Origin: Rhodanobacter sp. C06
Lineage (GTDB): Bacteria > Pseudomonadota > Gammaproteobacteria > Xanthomonadales > Rhodanobacteraceae
NCBI RefSeq assembly: GCF_002001105.1
Contig: NZ_MUNP01000065.1
Span: 1-45,404, forward strand
Length of the DNA: 45,404 nt
Reading direction: 5' to 3'
A program made the translations under genes and the position numbers. The notes under the pieces were generated by a model. It saw only the letters and a program-made list of their open reading frames with translations. It did no database searches and had not been told where the DNA came from. The first letter of the stretch is position 1, and every line of letters begins with the position of its first letter. Positions 1 through 8,198 of this stretch are shown here, piece after piece.

Positions 1-2
1 GG

Positions 3-47
3 GTGGTGATGGCGGTGGGGTTTGGGGTGGCGACGGTGTTGGTGTGA
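3..47 (+). CDS. C-terminal tail of an unidentified, probably membrane, protein (partial)
   Basis: The first bases read as an open frame of 14 codons, almost all hydrophobic (Val, Ala, Gly, Met, Phe, Leu), ending in TGA at 45-47. This looks like the last part of a transmembrane helix of a gene that starts outside the window. The HNH-type gene follows 34 bases later on the same strand. The piece is too short to assign a family, and it could be a chance frame in G/T-rich sequence. Confidence 0.35.
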   Translation: MVMAVGFGVATVLV

Positions 48-81
48 GGGCTAGGACGTCTGATGAGGTGAGGCAACTTCA

Positions 82-525
82 ATGGAATCTGCTCCAATCG
101 AAAGGGCATCACACATGACTTCTTCGCGACCCATCAACTACGAGAAGTACTTGCACTCCGCCAAATGGCACAACATCTCGGCTGCCATGAAGAAGTACGC
201 CAACTTCACCTGTCAAAGATGCAAGAAGGTGTTTCACCCCGGGGAATTGGATGTCCACCACCTCAACTACGACAGACTTGGCAATGAGCGACCAAGCGAC
301 CTACAGGTTCTGTGTCATGCCGAGTGTCATCCAATTGCCGACGCACTCCGCGCAGAGCGAGTCAACAGTCATCGCAAGCAGAGGAACAGTGACGCGGCCA
401 GCCATACGTTTCTGTCGAAAAAATACGGTGACAACTACGCCGCGTTTGCAGACGATGGAATGTATGACGAGTTTGAGCGCTGGAGCGCAAAGAAACACTT
501 CGGGGAAACGGGCGAAGAGTGGTAG
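82..525 (+). CDS. HNH-type zinc-finger/nuclease-like protein
   Basis: 147 residues. The middle carries a CxxC pair (CQRC, near residue 44), then DVHHLNYDRLGNE, then LQVLCHAECH. That is the layout of a small HNH fold: two CxxC-like zinc pairs flanking a beta-beta-alpha core with a His-His-Asn signature. Such domains occur in phage, restriction and mobile-element nucleases, but some family members are not nucleases. The start at 82 is preceded by GAGGTGAGG at 64-72, a good Shine-Dalgarno; an internal ATG at 115 is possible. The gene is visibly richer in A/T than the rest of the window and sits next to a tRNA gene, which suggests a horizontally acquired edge. Substrate and role are unknown. Confidence 0.7.
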   Translation: MESAPIERASHMTSSRPINYEKYLHSAKWHNISAAMKKYANFTCQRCKKVFHPGELDVHHLNYDRLGNERPSDLQVLCHAECHPIADALRAERVNSHRKQRNSDAASHTFLSKKYGDNYAAFADDGMYDEFERWSAKKHFGETGEEW

Positions 526-711
526 GTCAAGCCGGCACCATCTCGCGGCACCGGTCAATTAAGTCTTAGGCAGCGAGGCCAATTGACCAACTAGGATTGT
601 TCGCCCCATCCATGGGGCTCACCCCTCCGCGCTGCGCGCTACGGGGCCAGCGCTGCGCGCTGTCCAATTTTGCTCCTGGCAAAATTGTCGAACACAGGTT
701 CAAGTCCGGGA
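526..711. other. Intergenic region with small repeats, no gene seen
   Basis: No convincing coding frame. Two features are visible: a direct repeat of GCGCTGCGCGCT (around 630-660), and a small hairpin with 9-base arms CAATTTTGC (665-673) and GCAAAATTG (679-687). A 9-base word ACTAGGATT at 590-598 also occurs at 773-781, inside the T-arm of the tRNA-Gln gene. These may be the remains of an integration junction, but nothing here proves it. Confidence 0.4.
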
Positions 712-775
712 AGTCTCCCTGCCATACGCAAAAAGCCCGCCTTGCGGCGGGCTTTTTGCGTATGGCAGGGAGACT
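712..775. repeat. 30-bp perfect inverted repeat overlapping the tRNA-Gln 3' end, with terminator core
   Basis: Positions 712-741 and 746-775 are exact reverse complements, separated by a 4-base loop (742-745). The inner part (GCCCGCC, loop, GGCGGGC, then TTTTTGCG) looks like the Rho-independent terminator of the tRNA-Gln gene, read on the minus strand. Unusually, the stem extends outward through the CCA end and acceptor stem into the T-stem of the tRNA (763-775). The 3' end of the tRNA therefore has an inverted copy a few dozen bases downstream. Confidence 0.85.
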
Positions 776-836
776 AGGATTCGAACCTAGATAAACAGAG
801 TCAGAGTCTGTTGTCCTACCGTTAGACGATCTCCCT
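763..836 (-). tRNA. tRNA-Gln (anticodon CTG)
   Basis: Read on the minus strand, the 74 bases fold as a full cloverleaf. The acceptor stem is AGGGAGA/TCTCCCT. The D-arm is GTC TAACGGTAG GAC. The anticodon arm ACAGA-CTCTGAC-TCTGT has anticodon CTG, which reads CAG (Gln). The T-arm is CTAGG-TTCGAAT-CCTAG. A discriminator G and an encoded CCA finish the gene. It lies upstream of the long hairpin at 712-775. Confidence 0.95.
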
Positions 837-890
837 AAACCCGGACGTGGCGGCGCGCTCTGACCTGGAGCGCCGCACGTCGAAGCGCGG

Positions 891-1283
891 TTAGCGCTTC
901 GAGAACTGGGTGGCGCGGCGGGCTTTGTGCAAGCCGACCTTCTTGCGCTCGACCTCGCGGGCGTCGCGGGTCACGAAGCCGGCCTTGCGCAGCGACGACT
1001 TAAGGCTTTCGTCGTACTCGATCAGCGCGCGGGCGATGCCGAGACGGATCGCGCCGGCCTGGCCGGTGATGCCGCCGCCTTCGACGGTGACCTTGATGTC
1101 GAACTTATCGGTGTTCTGGGTCAGTTCGAGCGGCTGGCGCACGATCATGCGCGAGGTCTCGCGACCGAAGAACTGGTCAAGCGTCTTGCCGTTGACTTCG
1201 ATCGCGCCGGTGCCCTTGCGCAGGAACACGCGGGCGGCGGAGGTCTTGCGGCGGCCGGTGCCGTAATTCTGCTGAATCGCCAT
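891..1283 (-). CDS. rpsI: 30S ribosomal protein S9
   Basis: 130 residues, the usual length for bacterial S9. It begins with the family's [14 protein letters not shown] segment and ends in the basic tail [11 protein letters not shown], whose last residues reach the P-site tRNA in known ribosomes. The middle has the typical [19 protein letters not shown] stretch. It is translated just after rplM on the same strand, with 9 bases between the stop of rplM and this ATG, the universal rplM-rpsI operon. No strong terminator with a T-run is seen between it and the tRNA-Gln gene. Confidence 0.98.
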   Translation of the reverse strand: MAIQQNYGTGRRKTSAARVFLRKGTGAIEVNGKTLDQFFGRETSRMIVRQPLELTQNTDKFDIKVTVEGGGITGQAGAIRLGIARALIEYDESLKSSLRKAGFVTRDAREVERKKVGLHKARRATQFSKR

Positions 1284-1292
1284 GATGGTTCC

Positions 1293-1721
1293 TTAAACTT
1301 CCAGCGCCTGGGGCTGCTGCGCAGCATGCGGATGCTCGGCGCCGCCGTACACCTTGAGCTTGCGATACATCTCGCGGCCCAGCGCGTTCTTCGGCAGCAT
1401 GCCCTTGACGGCGATCTCGATCACGCGCTCCGGATGGGCGGCCAGCAGGTCCCTCAGACTGGTGGTCTTCAGGTTGCCGACGTAACCGGTGAAGCGGTGA
1501 TACATCTTGTCGTCCAGCTTCGCGCCGGTGACGTGTACCTTCTGCGCGTTGACCACGACGATGTAGTCGCCGGTGTCGCAATGCGGGGTGTATTCCGGCT
1601 TGTGCTTGCCGCGCAGGCGACGCGCGATTTCGGTCGACAGGCGACCGAGCGTCTTGTTCGTGGCGTCGACCACGAACCAGTCGCGCTTGACGCTTTCTGC
1701 CTTGGCGCTGAAAGTTTTCAT
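1293..1721 (-). CDS. rplM: 50S ribosomal protein L13
   Basis: 142 residues from the ATG at 1721, the same length as E. coli L13. Typical segments are [19 protein letters not shown] near the N-terminus, [16 protein letters not shown] in the middle and the [18 protein letters not shown] region near the C-terminus. The frame stays open far upstream, but that extension overlaps coq7 and shows no L13 similarity. It is the first gene of the rplM-rpsI operon; a promoter candidate lies about 65-95 bases upstream. Confidence 0.98.
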   Translation of the reverse strand: MKTFSAKAESVKRDWFVVDATNKTLGRLSTEIARRLRGKHKPEYTPHCDTGDYIVVVNAQKVHVTGAKLDDKMYHRFTGYVGNLKTTSLRDLLAAHPERVIEIAVKGMLPKNALGREMYRKLKVYGGAEHPHAAQQPQALEV

Positions 1722-1786
1722 TTCGAGATACCCGTCTGCCGCCGGCGAGGGCGGTTGCACAATAATCGGTGAAGCAAAGGCGCGAG

Positions 1787-1816
1787 ATGATAGCGGAGCC
1801 GTCATCACTGGCGCAA
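1787..1816 (-). promoter_or_regulatory. Candidate sigma-70 promoter of rplM-rpsI
   Basis: On the minus strand TTGCGC (1811-1816) and TATCAT (1787-1792) are 18 bases apart, close to the sigma-70 consensus. A start point near 1780 would give a leader of about 60 bases before rplM. No other convincing -10 is seen between rplM and the divergent coq7. Confidence 0.5.
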
Positions 1817-1919
1817 GTCCACCGACAGGTGGCCTGTGAGCTGGCAATGATAGCATGCGGCGCCCGACGCTTGCATAGTCCCCGAACCTGCGTCGCCGCC
1901 CGTCACCGGAGGATCGCCC

Positions 1920-2561
1920 ATGAATGCCCGCACGCTCAGCCCGCTGGACCGCCTGCTGGCCGGCATCGAACGCGCACTGGAGACGGTGGCCGGCGCGCCG
2001 GAGGCGAATCGCCCCTCGCCCGCGCACGGTGTCGTCCACGCAGAACTGGACGACGCCGAGCGCCGCCACGCCGCCGGCCTGATGCGCGTGAACCACACCG
2101 GCGAGGTCTGCGCGCAGGCGCTGTATGACGGCCAGGCCGCGTTTGCGCGCCACGCGGAGAACCGCGAACACCTGCTGCACGCCGCCGCCGAGGAAACCGA
2201 CCACCTCGCCTGGTGCGGCGAGCGGCTGCAGGAACTGGACAGCCGCCCCAGCCTGCTCAACCCGCTGTGGTACGCGGGCAGCTACGCGATCGGTGCGCTG
2301 GCCGCACTGGTCGGCGACGCGGTGAGCCTGGGCTTCGTGGTGGAAACCGAGCGCCAGGTGGAAGCGCACCTGGCCGAGCATCTGGAACGACTGCCCGCGC
2401 AGGACGAACGTTCGCGCGTCGTGCTCGCGCAGATGCAGGCCGACGAGGTGCGCCACGCGCAGGCCGCGCAGGCGCGCGGCGGCATAGCCCTGCCGTTCCC
2501 GATCCCGCAACTGATGCAGGCCAGTTCGATGGTGATGAAGACGGTGGCGTATCGGGTTTGA
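1920..2561 (+). CDS. coq7: 3-demethoxyubiquinol 3-hydroxylase (COQ7 family)
   Basis: 213 residues. This di-iron monooxygenase performs a late hydroxylation of the ubiquinone ring, using molecular oxygen, at the membrane surface. The carboxylate and histidine iron ligands are visible as the repeated E...ExxH pattern: [17 protein letters not shown], then [11 protein letters not shown], then [12 protein letters not shown], then DEVRHAQAA near the C-terminus. A GGAGGA sequence 6 bases before the ATG fixes the start. The gene is divergent from rplM and convergent with the small phosphatase gene. This neighbourhood (coq7 by rplM/rpsI and speD) is familiar in xanthomonads. Confidence 0.95.
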   Translation: MNARTLSPLDRLLAGIERALETVAGAPEANRPSPAHGVVHAELDDAERRHAAGLMRVNHTGEVCAQALYDGQAAFARHAENREHLLHAAAEETDHLAWCGERLQELDSRPSLLNPLWYAGSYAIGALAALVGDAVSLGFVVETERQVEAHLAEHLERLPAQDERSRVVLAQMQADEVRHAQAAQARGGIALPFPIPQLMQASSMVMKTVAYRV

Positions 2562-2571
2562 AGCCCGCCGC

Positions 2572-2901
2572 TCAACCGGCAAGCAACGGACCGACCTTCC
2601 GCTCCAGCAACGCCACCAGTTCAGGCTGCATGTAGCCGTAACGATCCGGGATATCGAGGCACACCACCCGCCTGCCCTTGAGCTGGGCGCCGAACTTCCG
2701 CACCAGCCGCACCTTGTGCTGGCGCTCCATGACCACGATGAGGCCGGCCCAGTCCACCTGCGCCGCATCGAGTATCGCCTCTGCGTCAGGCGCCAAGCCG
2801 GCGGAATCCGTTTCCACGCCGGGCACGCTGGCGAACACAGCCTCCGCCGAGGGACTGCGCAGGCGATTACGACTGCAGACGAATAGAACGCGCAGCGCCA
2901 T
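2572..2901 (-). CDS. Low-molecular-weight tyrosine phosphatase-like protein (COG4551 type)
   Basis: 109 residues from the ATG at 2901; a TTG two codons earlier is a weaker alternative. The N-terminus [20 protein letters not shown] holds a CxxxxxRS phosphate-binding loop directly after the first beta strand, as in low-molecular-weight tyrosine phosphatases. The C-terminal half has [14 protein letters not shown], which matches the short COG4551 branch (about 110 residues) better than classical 150-residue LMW-PTPs. Substrate unknown. It is convergent with coq7; the terminator of speD lies directly before its start. Confidence 0.8.
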   Translation of the reverse strand: MALRVLFVCSRNRLRSPSAEAVFASVPGVETDSAGLAPDAEAILDAAQVDWAGLIVVMERQHKVRLVRKFGAQLKGRRVVCLDIPDRYGYMQPELVALLERKVGPLLAG

Positions 2902-2908
2902 GGACAAG

Positions 2909-2936
2909 GAAAAGCCCGCCTTTCGGCGGGCTTTTC
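2909..2936 (-). terminator. Rho-independent terminator after speD
   Basis: The arms GAAAAGCCCGCC (2909-2920) and GGCGGGCTTTTC (2925-2936) pair perfectly around a TTTC loop. It starts two bases past the speD stop codon on the minus strand. The A/T flanks make it potentially bidirectional, but no plus-strand gene ends here. Confidence 0.85.
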
Positions 2937-2937
2937 G

Positions 2938-3723
2938 TCACATCAGGTTGCGGCCGTGGAACAGCTCCTCGATCTCCCGGCGCAGCAGCGACTCGATGCG
3001 CTGGCGTTCCTTGAACGAGAGATCGTCGGCGTGGGCCTCGAACAGGTAGGTGTCGAGGTCGAAGTCCTTGATGTGCATCTTCGTGTGGAACATGTTTTCC
3101 TGGTACACGTTGACGTCGAACATCTCGTACTTCTGGCGGATGTGCCGCGCCAGGTAGTCCTGCACCGAGTTGATCTTGTGGTCGATGAAGTGCTTCTTGC
3201 CCTTCACGTCGCGGGTGAAGCCGCGCACGCGGTAGTCGCACACCACGATGTCCGACTCGAAGCTGTCGATCAGGTAGTTCAGCGCCTTCAGCGGGGAGAT
3301 CACGCCGCAGGTGGCCACGTCGATGTCGGCGCGGAAGGTGGCGATGCCGTTGTGGGGGTGCGTCTCGGGGTAGGTGTGGACGGTGATGTGGCTCTTGTCC
3401 ATGTGCGCCACCACCGCGCCGGCGATGGAGTCGCGGCCCAGCTTCTCGACGATGGGCTCCTCGGAGATCAGGATGGTCACCGAGGCGCCCTGCGGATCGT
3501 AATCCTGGCGGGCCACGTTCAGGATGTTCGCGCCGATGATCTCGGCCACGTCGGTGAGGATCTGGGTGAGGCGATCGGCGTCGTATTGTTCGTCGATGTA
3601 TTCGATGTAGCGCTGGCGCTGCTCTTCCGACACCGCGTAGCAGATGTCGTAGATGTTGAAGCTCAGGGCCTTGGTGAGGTTGTTGAAGCCCTGCAGGCGC
3701 AGGCGCGGAAGCGGCTTGACCAC
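2938..3723 (-). CDS. speD: S-adenosylmethionine decarboxylase proenzyme
   Basis: 261 residues from GTG at 3723. The enzyme makes decarboxylated SAM, the aminopropyl donor for spermidine synthesis. The proenzyme cuts itself before a serine to form the pyruvoyl cofactor; the site is visible as [13 protein letters not shown], with Ser near residue 111. Further family segments are [14 protein letters not shown] and the C-terminal EELFHGRNL, giving the E. coli-type (class 1A) architecture and length. I prefer the GTG because GGAGAG stands 5 bases upstream and the protein then begins [10 protein letters not shown], as I remember for xanthomonads; the frame could begin 8 codons earlier at another GTG. 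Confidence 0.93.
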   Translation of the reverse strand: MVKPLPRLRLQGFNNLTKALSFNIYDICYAVSEEQRQRYIEYIDEQYDADRLTQILTDVAEIIGANILNVARQDYDPQGASVTILISEEPIVEKLGRDSIAGAVVAHMDKSHITVHTYPETHPHNGIATFRADIDVATCGVISPLKALNYLIDSFESDIVVCDYRVRGFTRDVKGKKHFIDHKINSVQDYLARHIRQKYEMFDVNVYQENMFHTKMHIKDFDLDTYLFEAHADDLSFKERQRIESLLRREIEELFHGRNLM

Positions 3724-4154
3724 GGCGACTCTCCATGACCGGATCACGGTCAGCAGATGAGGCGGGTTAGCACCAAGGGTCCCCGCGGGAATTCGGGTGG
3801 CGGGGACCCTTGTCTCCCGCGACCCGGCGAACGGCCCGCGGCCATGGGCCGAGGGCGAAAGACTGCGAAGTATGGGGCAAAATCGGGAAAAACTGAACCT
3901 GCGTCAATTCATCCGGGTTTGCCATAATGGGGGATCGGGGAGGGTCGGGGCCGAACTCGCGGCAAGCCGGGGCGCTCGCCAAGGCCAGCCCCGAGCGCAA
4001 CGATGACCTGCCGGATGCCGCGCAAGTTTCCATCGCTTGCGTGCGTCCCGCGTGAACCCGCCGCCGGCAACGGCGTGCGACAGCCAGCTGATCGATGCAG
4101 CCCGTCGGCCCATGGAAGGCTCGCAGGGCCACCATTCAAGGGGAACCAGACACC
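3724..4154. other. speD-clp divergent intergenic region with inverted repeats
   Basis: About 430 bases without a gene, between two divergent genes. It holds a perfect 13-bp inverted repeat (3774-3786 and 3800-3812, loop of 13), and a shorter one, CGGCCC/GGGCCG, around 3833-3852. A possible -10 element CATAAT at 3923-3928 points toward clp and would give a leader of roughly 220 bases; its -35 is poor. The first repeat has no T-run, so it is more likely an operator or a structured leader of speD than a terminator. Confidence 0.5.
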
Positions 4155-4850
4155 GTGGCGCTACTCAAATACCAGCTTCAGCAGGCCTTCGAACGTTCCC
4201 AGGCGCCACTCGCCTTCGCGCCGGACCCGGCCTCGATGGAACGCTTCCTCGCGCTCTGCCATCGCCGCCGCTACCCGAGCAAGACCGCGATCATCCGCCC
4301 CGGCGACCCGGCCAACACGCTGTACTACGTCATCGACGGCTCGCTCGCGGTGTGCACCGAGGACGAGCAGGGCCGCGAGCTGATCCTCGCCTACATCAAC
4401 CGCGGCCAGTTCATCGGCGAGATGGGCTTGTTCGTGGAGCAGTCCCAGCGCGAGTCGGTGGTGCGCACGCGCACCGTGTGCGAGATGGCCGAGATCAGCT
4501 ACGAGCGCCTGTTCCAGCTGATGAAGGGCCCGTTACAGGAGGAATGCCCGAAGATCCTGTTCGCGATCGGCTCCCAGCTCACCAACCGCCTGCTGCGCAC
4601 CTCGCGCCAGGTGAGCCGGATGGCGTTCATGGACGTCACCAGCCGCATCTCGCGCACCCTGCTCGACCTGTGCGACGAGCCGGACGCGATGACCCACCCG
4701 GAAGGCACCCAGATCCGGATCTCGCGCCAGGAAGTCAGCCGCATCGTGGGCTGTTCGCGCGAGATGGTCGGCCGCGTGCTCAAGCAGCTGGAGGAGCAGG
4801 GCATGATCGACGTGTCCGGCAAGACCATCGTGGTTCGCGGCACGCGCTAG
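4155..4850 (+). CDS. clp: Clp-type CRP/FNR-family transcription regulator
   Basis: 231 residues from GTG at 4155, against about 230 for Xanthomonas Clp. The N-terminal cyclic-nucleotide-type domain includes RPGDPANTLYYVIDGSL and FIGEMGLFVEQSQRE. The C-terminal winged helix carries ISRQEVSRIVGCSREMVGRVL as recognition helix. In Xanthomonas, Clp is released from DNA by c-di-GMP and a glutamate in the segment after GEMGLF is involved; the matching Glu (E100) is present here, judged from a remembered alignment. AAGGGGA lies upstream of the GTG. An upstream ATG at 4095 in frame is possible but would add an unusual tail. Two c-di-GMP turnover genes lie directly downstream on the other strand, and the last 66 bases are copied at 8133-8198. 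Confidence 0.9.
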   Translation: MALLKYQLQQAFERSQAPLAFAPDPASMERFLALCHRRRYPSKTAIIRPGDPANTLYYVIDGSLAVCTEDEQGRELILAYINRGQFIGEMGLFVEQSQRESVVRTRTVCEMAEISYERLFQLMKGPLQEECPKILFAIGSQLTNRLLRTSRQVSRMAFMDVTSRISRTLLDLCDEPDAMTHPEGTQIRISRQEVSRIVGCSREMVGRVLKQLEEQGMIDVSGKTIVVRGTR

Positions 4851-4880
4851 GCCATCACGCCCGCCGGCGGGCGAGCCGCA

Positions 4881-7829
4881 TCACCGCTGCCTTGCCGCGC
4901 CCGCGGCGGCCGCGGGAAGGCAGGGCGACGGCTCCGGCCGGCCAAGCATGAAGCCCTGTCCGAATTCGCAGCCCATCGCCAGCAGCGACATGCGCTGCCT
5001 CGCGGTTTCGACACCTTCGGCAATCACGCTGATGCCCAGCGTGCGGGCCAGCGCGAGGATCGCCGCCACCACCGAGTCGGTGCCGGCGCCGCCGACCGCA
5101 TCCAGCTCGCGCACGAAGATCCGGTCGATCTTCAGCTTGCCCAGCGGCAGCGAGTGCAGGTAGCTCAGCGAGGAATAGCCGGTGCCGAAATCGTCCAGCG
5201 CCGTCAGCACGCCTGCGGCGCGCAGGCGCTCCAGGATGGTGCGCACCTGTTCCGGATCGTCCAGTAGCGCGCCTTCGGTCAGCTCGATCAGCAGCCGCGT
5301 GGGCGGCAAGCCGCTGCGTTCGAGCAGTTGCAGCAGCCGGCGGTCGAAATGCGCATGGCGCAGGTGCTGTGGCGAGACATTGATCGTCACGAAACCCGCA
5401 CCGGCATCCGGCCGCGCCATGCGTGCGCAGACCTCTTCGTAGAGCTGCCAGTCGATCGCCTCGAGCTGGCCGCAGTCCTGCGCGATGCGCACGAAATCGT
5501 CGGGCAGCAGCAGGCCACGCCGCGGATGGTTCCAACGCAGCAACGCCTCGTGGCCGACCACCGCGCCGTTGTCGAGCCGGAAGATCGGCTGGTAGTGCGG
5601 CACGAACTCGCCGTGCTGCAAGGCATGGTGCAGCTCGACCTCCAGCGCCAGCTCGTCCACCGCATTGCGGGCCAGCGTCTCGTCGAACATCACGTGGCGG
5701 CCGCGTCCCAGCTGCTTGGCGCGGTACAGGGCGATGTCGGCGTCGCGCAGCAGCGCGTCGGCCTGCACGTGGCGCTCGTTGCCGATCGCGATGCCCACGC
5801 TGGCGGAGGGCTGCAGCTCGCGGCCGCCGATCGACAGCGGCTGGTGCAGGGCTTGCAGCACGCCCTGCGCCATGCGCTCGGCGACGGCCGGCTCGGCGAC
5901 CGCATCCAGCAGGACCGCGAACTCGTCGCCGGCCAGCCGCGCCACCACGTCCGGTTCGTGCACGCAGGCGCGCAGGCGGCTCGCGGTCGCCTGCAGGAAG
6001 GCATCGCCGGCCAGGTGGCCGAGGCTGTCGTTGATCACCTTGAAGCGGTCCACATCCAGATAGAGCAGCGCGCAAGGCAGTGCGCCCGACGGCTGCCGCG
6101 CCAGCCGCTCGCCCAACCGCTCGCGCAGGAAGCCGCGGTTGGGCAGGCCGGTAAGCGGGTCGTGCATCACCTCGTGGCGCAATTGCCGCTGGATCTGCTC
6201 GCGCTCGGCGATCTGCTCGCGCAACTCGCGGGTGCGCGCCTCCACCCGGTGCTCCAGCTGCAGGTTGGCCTGCAGCAGGTCGGTGGCGGCACGGCGGCGG
6301 TGGATGCTGTTGGCAATCTGCAGCGCGGCGAAGCCCAGCAGTTCCTGGTCGGCCGCGCCGAAGCGCATCTCGTCGCCATAGCCCTGCACGGCGACCACGC
6401 CGATCACCGCGTCGCCCGCGCGAAGCGGCACGCCGAGCCAGCAGGCGGACGGCGTGCCGATGTGGTGGGGCACCACCTCGCCCGCTTGCGCCAAGGCGTC
6501 CAGCTCATGCCGACTGCCCAGCCACGGCCGGCCGGTGCGCAGCACGTAGGCGGTGAGACTGCGTTCCAGCGGCAGGCTGAAGGCACTCTGTACACCGGCG
6601 TCCACGTAATACGGAAAATCCAACCGCTGCCGCTGCTCGTCCAGCAGGGCGATGTAGAAATTCGAGGCGTCCAGCAGGCTGCCCACCTCCGCGTGCACGT
6701 GCTGGTAGAACGCCTTCTCGTCGAGGTCGGCGGTGGCCAGTTCGGCCAGCCGGAACAGCACCGACTGCAGGCGTTCGGCGCGCTGGCGCTCCAGCACTTC
6801 CTGCTGCAGCTCGCGGTTGGCGGCGGCGAGTTCGCGGGTGCGCCGCAGTACCCGGCGTTCCAGCTCGTCCTTGCTCTGCTTGCGCTCCAGCGCGGTGAGC
6901 ACGTGCGCGGCGACGAAGCCCAGCACCGCGCGGTCCTCGTCGGAATAGCCCACGCCTTGGCGATAGCTCTGCACCACCAGCGCACCATGCACGCGCCCTT
7001 CGCGCAGCATCGGCACGCCCAGCCAGTCCACGCTGTCCGGGCCGATCACCTGCAACGGGCCACCGATCTGGGCAGCCAGTTGCTCGGCGCTACCCATCAA
7101 TGGCTGCCCACGGGTCAGCAGATACCAGGTGAGCTGGCCGCGCCGCTCCTCCAGCGGCTCCTCGCGAGCGATGTCGGGACCTTCGGCATCCACCGAGTCG
7201 GCGTAGTACAGGAAACGCAGCGTGCCGCGCTCGGGGTCGTGCCGCACGATGTAGAAGTTCTCGGCGTACATCAGCGTGCCGACGATGGCGTGGATACCGC
7301 GCAACAGCTCGGGCATGTCGAGATCGGCACCGGCCAGGTCGGAGATCGCGAACAGGGCGCGCTGCAGGTTTTCCGAGCGTTCCAACTGGCGATGCGAGCC
7401 GTGCAGCTCGGCCAGCGCCAGCAACTGCTGCAGTTGGCGACCGGCCAGCACCAGGCAAGGTTCCAGCGCCGCGGCCAGCCGCGTGGCGACTGCCGCGTCC
7501 TCCGGCGCCAGCAACAGCACGGCGGGCACGTCCGGCGCCAGCCAGATCGCGAGTTCGCCGTCGACGGCCGTCGACGCGGCCTCCTCGTCGCGCAGCAGCG
7601 CCAGCATTCGCGCCCGCGCAGGCGCGTCGACGGGGCCGTCCGCGGCACGGCACTCGCCCCGCTCGAGCCACAGCAGGCGGGCATCGCGACAGCCCACGCA
7701 GCCACGGGCCAGTTCCACCACCAGTTCGCCCACCGCCTGCGGCGTGGACGCGCCGATCAGCCGGCCCAGCCAAGCCAGCTGGTCGGTTTCGTCCGGAATC
7801 GTGACATGCGACCTGCCGAACTGGTTCAT
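4881..7829 (-). CDS. GAF-GAF-GGDEF-EAL cyclic-di-GMP protein (copy A)
   Basis: 982 residues from the ATG at 7829. Order: a divergent N-terminal region (about 1-130), a first GAF-like domain (about 150-320), a coiled-coil segment, a second GAF-like domain (about 370-530), another coiled coil, GGDEF (AGDEF at 633-637), and EAL (EAL at 761-763). No transmembrane segment is seen, so it should be cytosolic. The EAL domain keeps EALLRW, INVSPQ, IELTEG, DDFGTGYSSL, LKIDR and IAEGVE, so c-di-GMP phosphodiesterase activity is likely. The GGDEF has Ala at the first position, which is tolerated in some active cyclases. It is a tandem paralogue of the gene at 8195-11146 and convergent with clp. The open frame upstream of 7829 lacks any matching sequence in the paralogue. 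Confidence 0.9.
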   Translation of the reverse strand: MNQFGRSHVTIPDETDQLAWLGRLIGASTPQAVGELVVELARGCVGCRDARLLWLERGECRAADGPVDAPARARMLALLRDEEAASTAVDGELAIWLAPDVPAVLLLAPEDAAVATRLAAALEPCLVLAGRQLQQLLALAELHGSHRQLERSENLQRALFAISDLAGADLDMPELLRGIHAIVGTLMYAENFYIVRHDPERGTLRFLYYADSVDAEGPDIAREEPLEERRGQLTWYLLTRGQPLMGSAEQLAAQIGGPLQVIGPDSVDWLGVPMLREGRVHGALVVQSYRQGVGYSDEDRAVLGFVAAHVLTALERKQSKDELERRVLRRTRELAAANRELQQEVLERQRAERLQSVLFRLAELATADLDEKAFYQHVHAEVGSLLDASNFYIALLDEQRQRLDFPYYVDAGVQSAFSLPLERSLTAYVLRTGRPWLGSRHELDALAQAGEVVPHHIGTPSACWLGVPLRAGDAVIGVVAVQGYGDEMRFGAADQELLGFAALQIANSIHRRRAATDLLQANLQLEHRVEARTRELREQIAEREQIQRQLRHEVMHDPLTGLPNRGFLRERLGERLARQPSGALPCALLYLDVDRFKVINDSLGHLAGDAFLQATASRLRACVHEPDVVARLAGDEFAVLLDAVAEPAVAERMAQGVLQALHQPLSIGGRELQPSASVGIAIGNERHVQADALLRDADIALYRAKQLGRGRHVMFDETLARNAVDELALEVELHHALQHGEFVPHYQPIFRLDNGAVVGHEALLRWNHPRRGLLLPDDFVRIAQDCGQLEAIDWQLYEEVCARMARPDAGAGFVTINVSPQHLRHAHFDRRLLQLLERSGLPPTRLLIELTEGALLDDPEQVRTILERLRAAGVLTALDDFGTGYSSLSYLHSLPLGKLKIDRIFVRELDAVGGAGTDSVVAAILALARTLGISVIAEGVETARQRMSLLAMGCEFGQGFMLGRPEPSPCLPAAAAGAARQR

Positions 7830-7986
7830 GGCGCCGATGGTTTCCCCCTGACCGATGGTAGCGCGCGACCGCGGCAGCGCACAGCATCCGCCCCGGGCAC
7901 TGCCTGGCCGCCAGGAATGAGGGTTTCGATCTGGATCCTCACGGGTCCGCCGGCACCACCAAGGCCGTCTCCACACAGCCTGCTGG

Positions 7987-8137
7987 CGCCTGACAGACGA
8001 CCTCCCCGACCTTCGCCCGCGCGCCTCGCAGGGATGGATAATCGCCGAGGAGGCGAAGGCGCTGGCCGGTCAAGGTGGCTCGCGCAGAAAAAGAATCTGT
8101 TGGTCGCCACCACCGCCGTGGCGCTGCACGAACAGCT
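7987..8137 (+). pseudogene. Remnant of the dinG 5' end left by tandem duplication
   Basis: Bases 7987-8137 align with 11390-11609 inside dinG: the blocks CGCCCGCGCGCCTCGCAGGG, ATCGCCGAGG, GGCGAAGGCGCTGGCCGG, then GCGCAGAA and GTGGCGCTGCA occur in the same order. Relative to dinG, 69 bases are missing between two GCCGG words (dinG 11469-11537), which removes the Walker A codons. The fragment ends at CAGCT, where it passes directly into the copy of the clp 3' end. It has no dinG start and no complete domain, so it is a dead fragment. A 54-codon frame (ATG at 8034 to the TAG at 8196-8198) runs through both remnants but is probably not a gene. Confidence 0.88.
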
Positions 8138-8198
8138 AGAGGAGCAGGGCATGATCGACGTGTCCGGCAAGACCATCGTGGTGCGCGGCACACGCTAG
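8133..8198 (+). pseudogene. Copy of the clp 3' end (66 bp)
   Basis: Bases 8133-8198 match clp 4785-4850 at 63 of 66 positions, including the TAG stop; by eye the three differences are A/G, G/T and A/G. Only the last 21 codons plus stop of clp are present. The fragment is joined in frame to the dinG remnant at the shared word CAGCT. It ends against the stop codon of the second GGDEF/EAL gene, just as real clp ends against the first. Confidence 0.93.

Noticed and set aside
676-724. Second tRNA gene on the plus strand before tRNA-Gln
   Set aside because: GGTTCAAGTCC looks like a T-loop and TCTCCCTGCCA like an acceptor end, but the T-stem has two mismatches, there are three extra bases before the acceptor strand, and no D or anticodon arm precedes it.
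1722-2768. N-terminal extension of the L13 frame
   Set aside because: Antisense to coq7 and without L13 similarity; L13 has its usual 142 residues from 1721.
5328-8198. Plus-strand open frame of 956 codons across the first GGDEF/EAL gene
   Set aside because: It is antisense to a clear multi-domain protein, has low-complexity composition (many Gln, Arg, Ala, His) and no domain. Only its last codons match clp, because of the duplicated fragment.
8034-8198. 54-residue chimeric DinG-Clp peptide as a new gene
   Set aside because: Open by chance across the duplication scar; the first part is out of the dinG frame and no promoter or ribosome site is evident.
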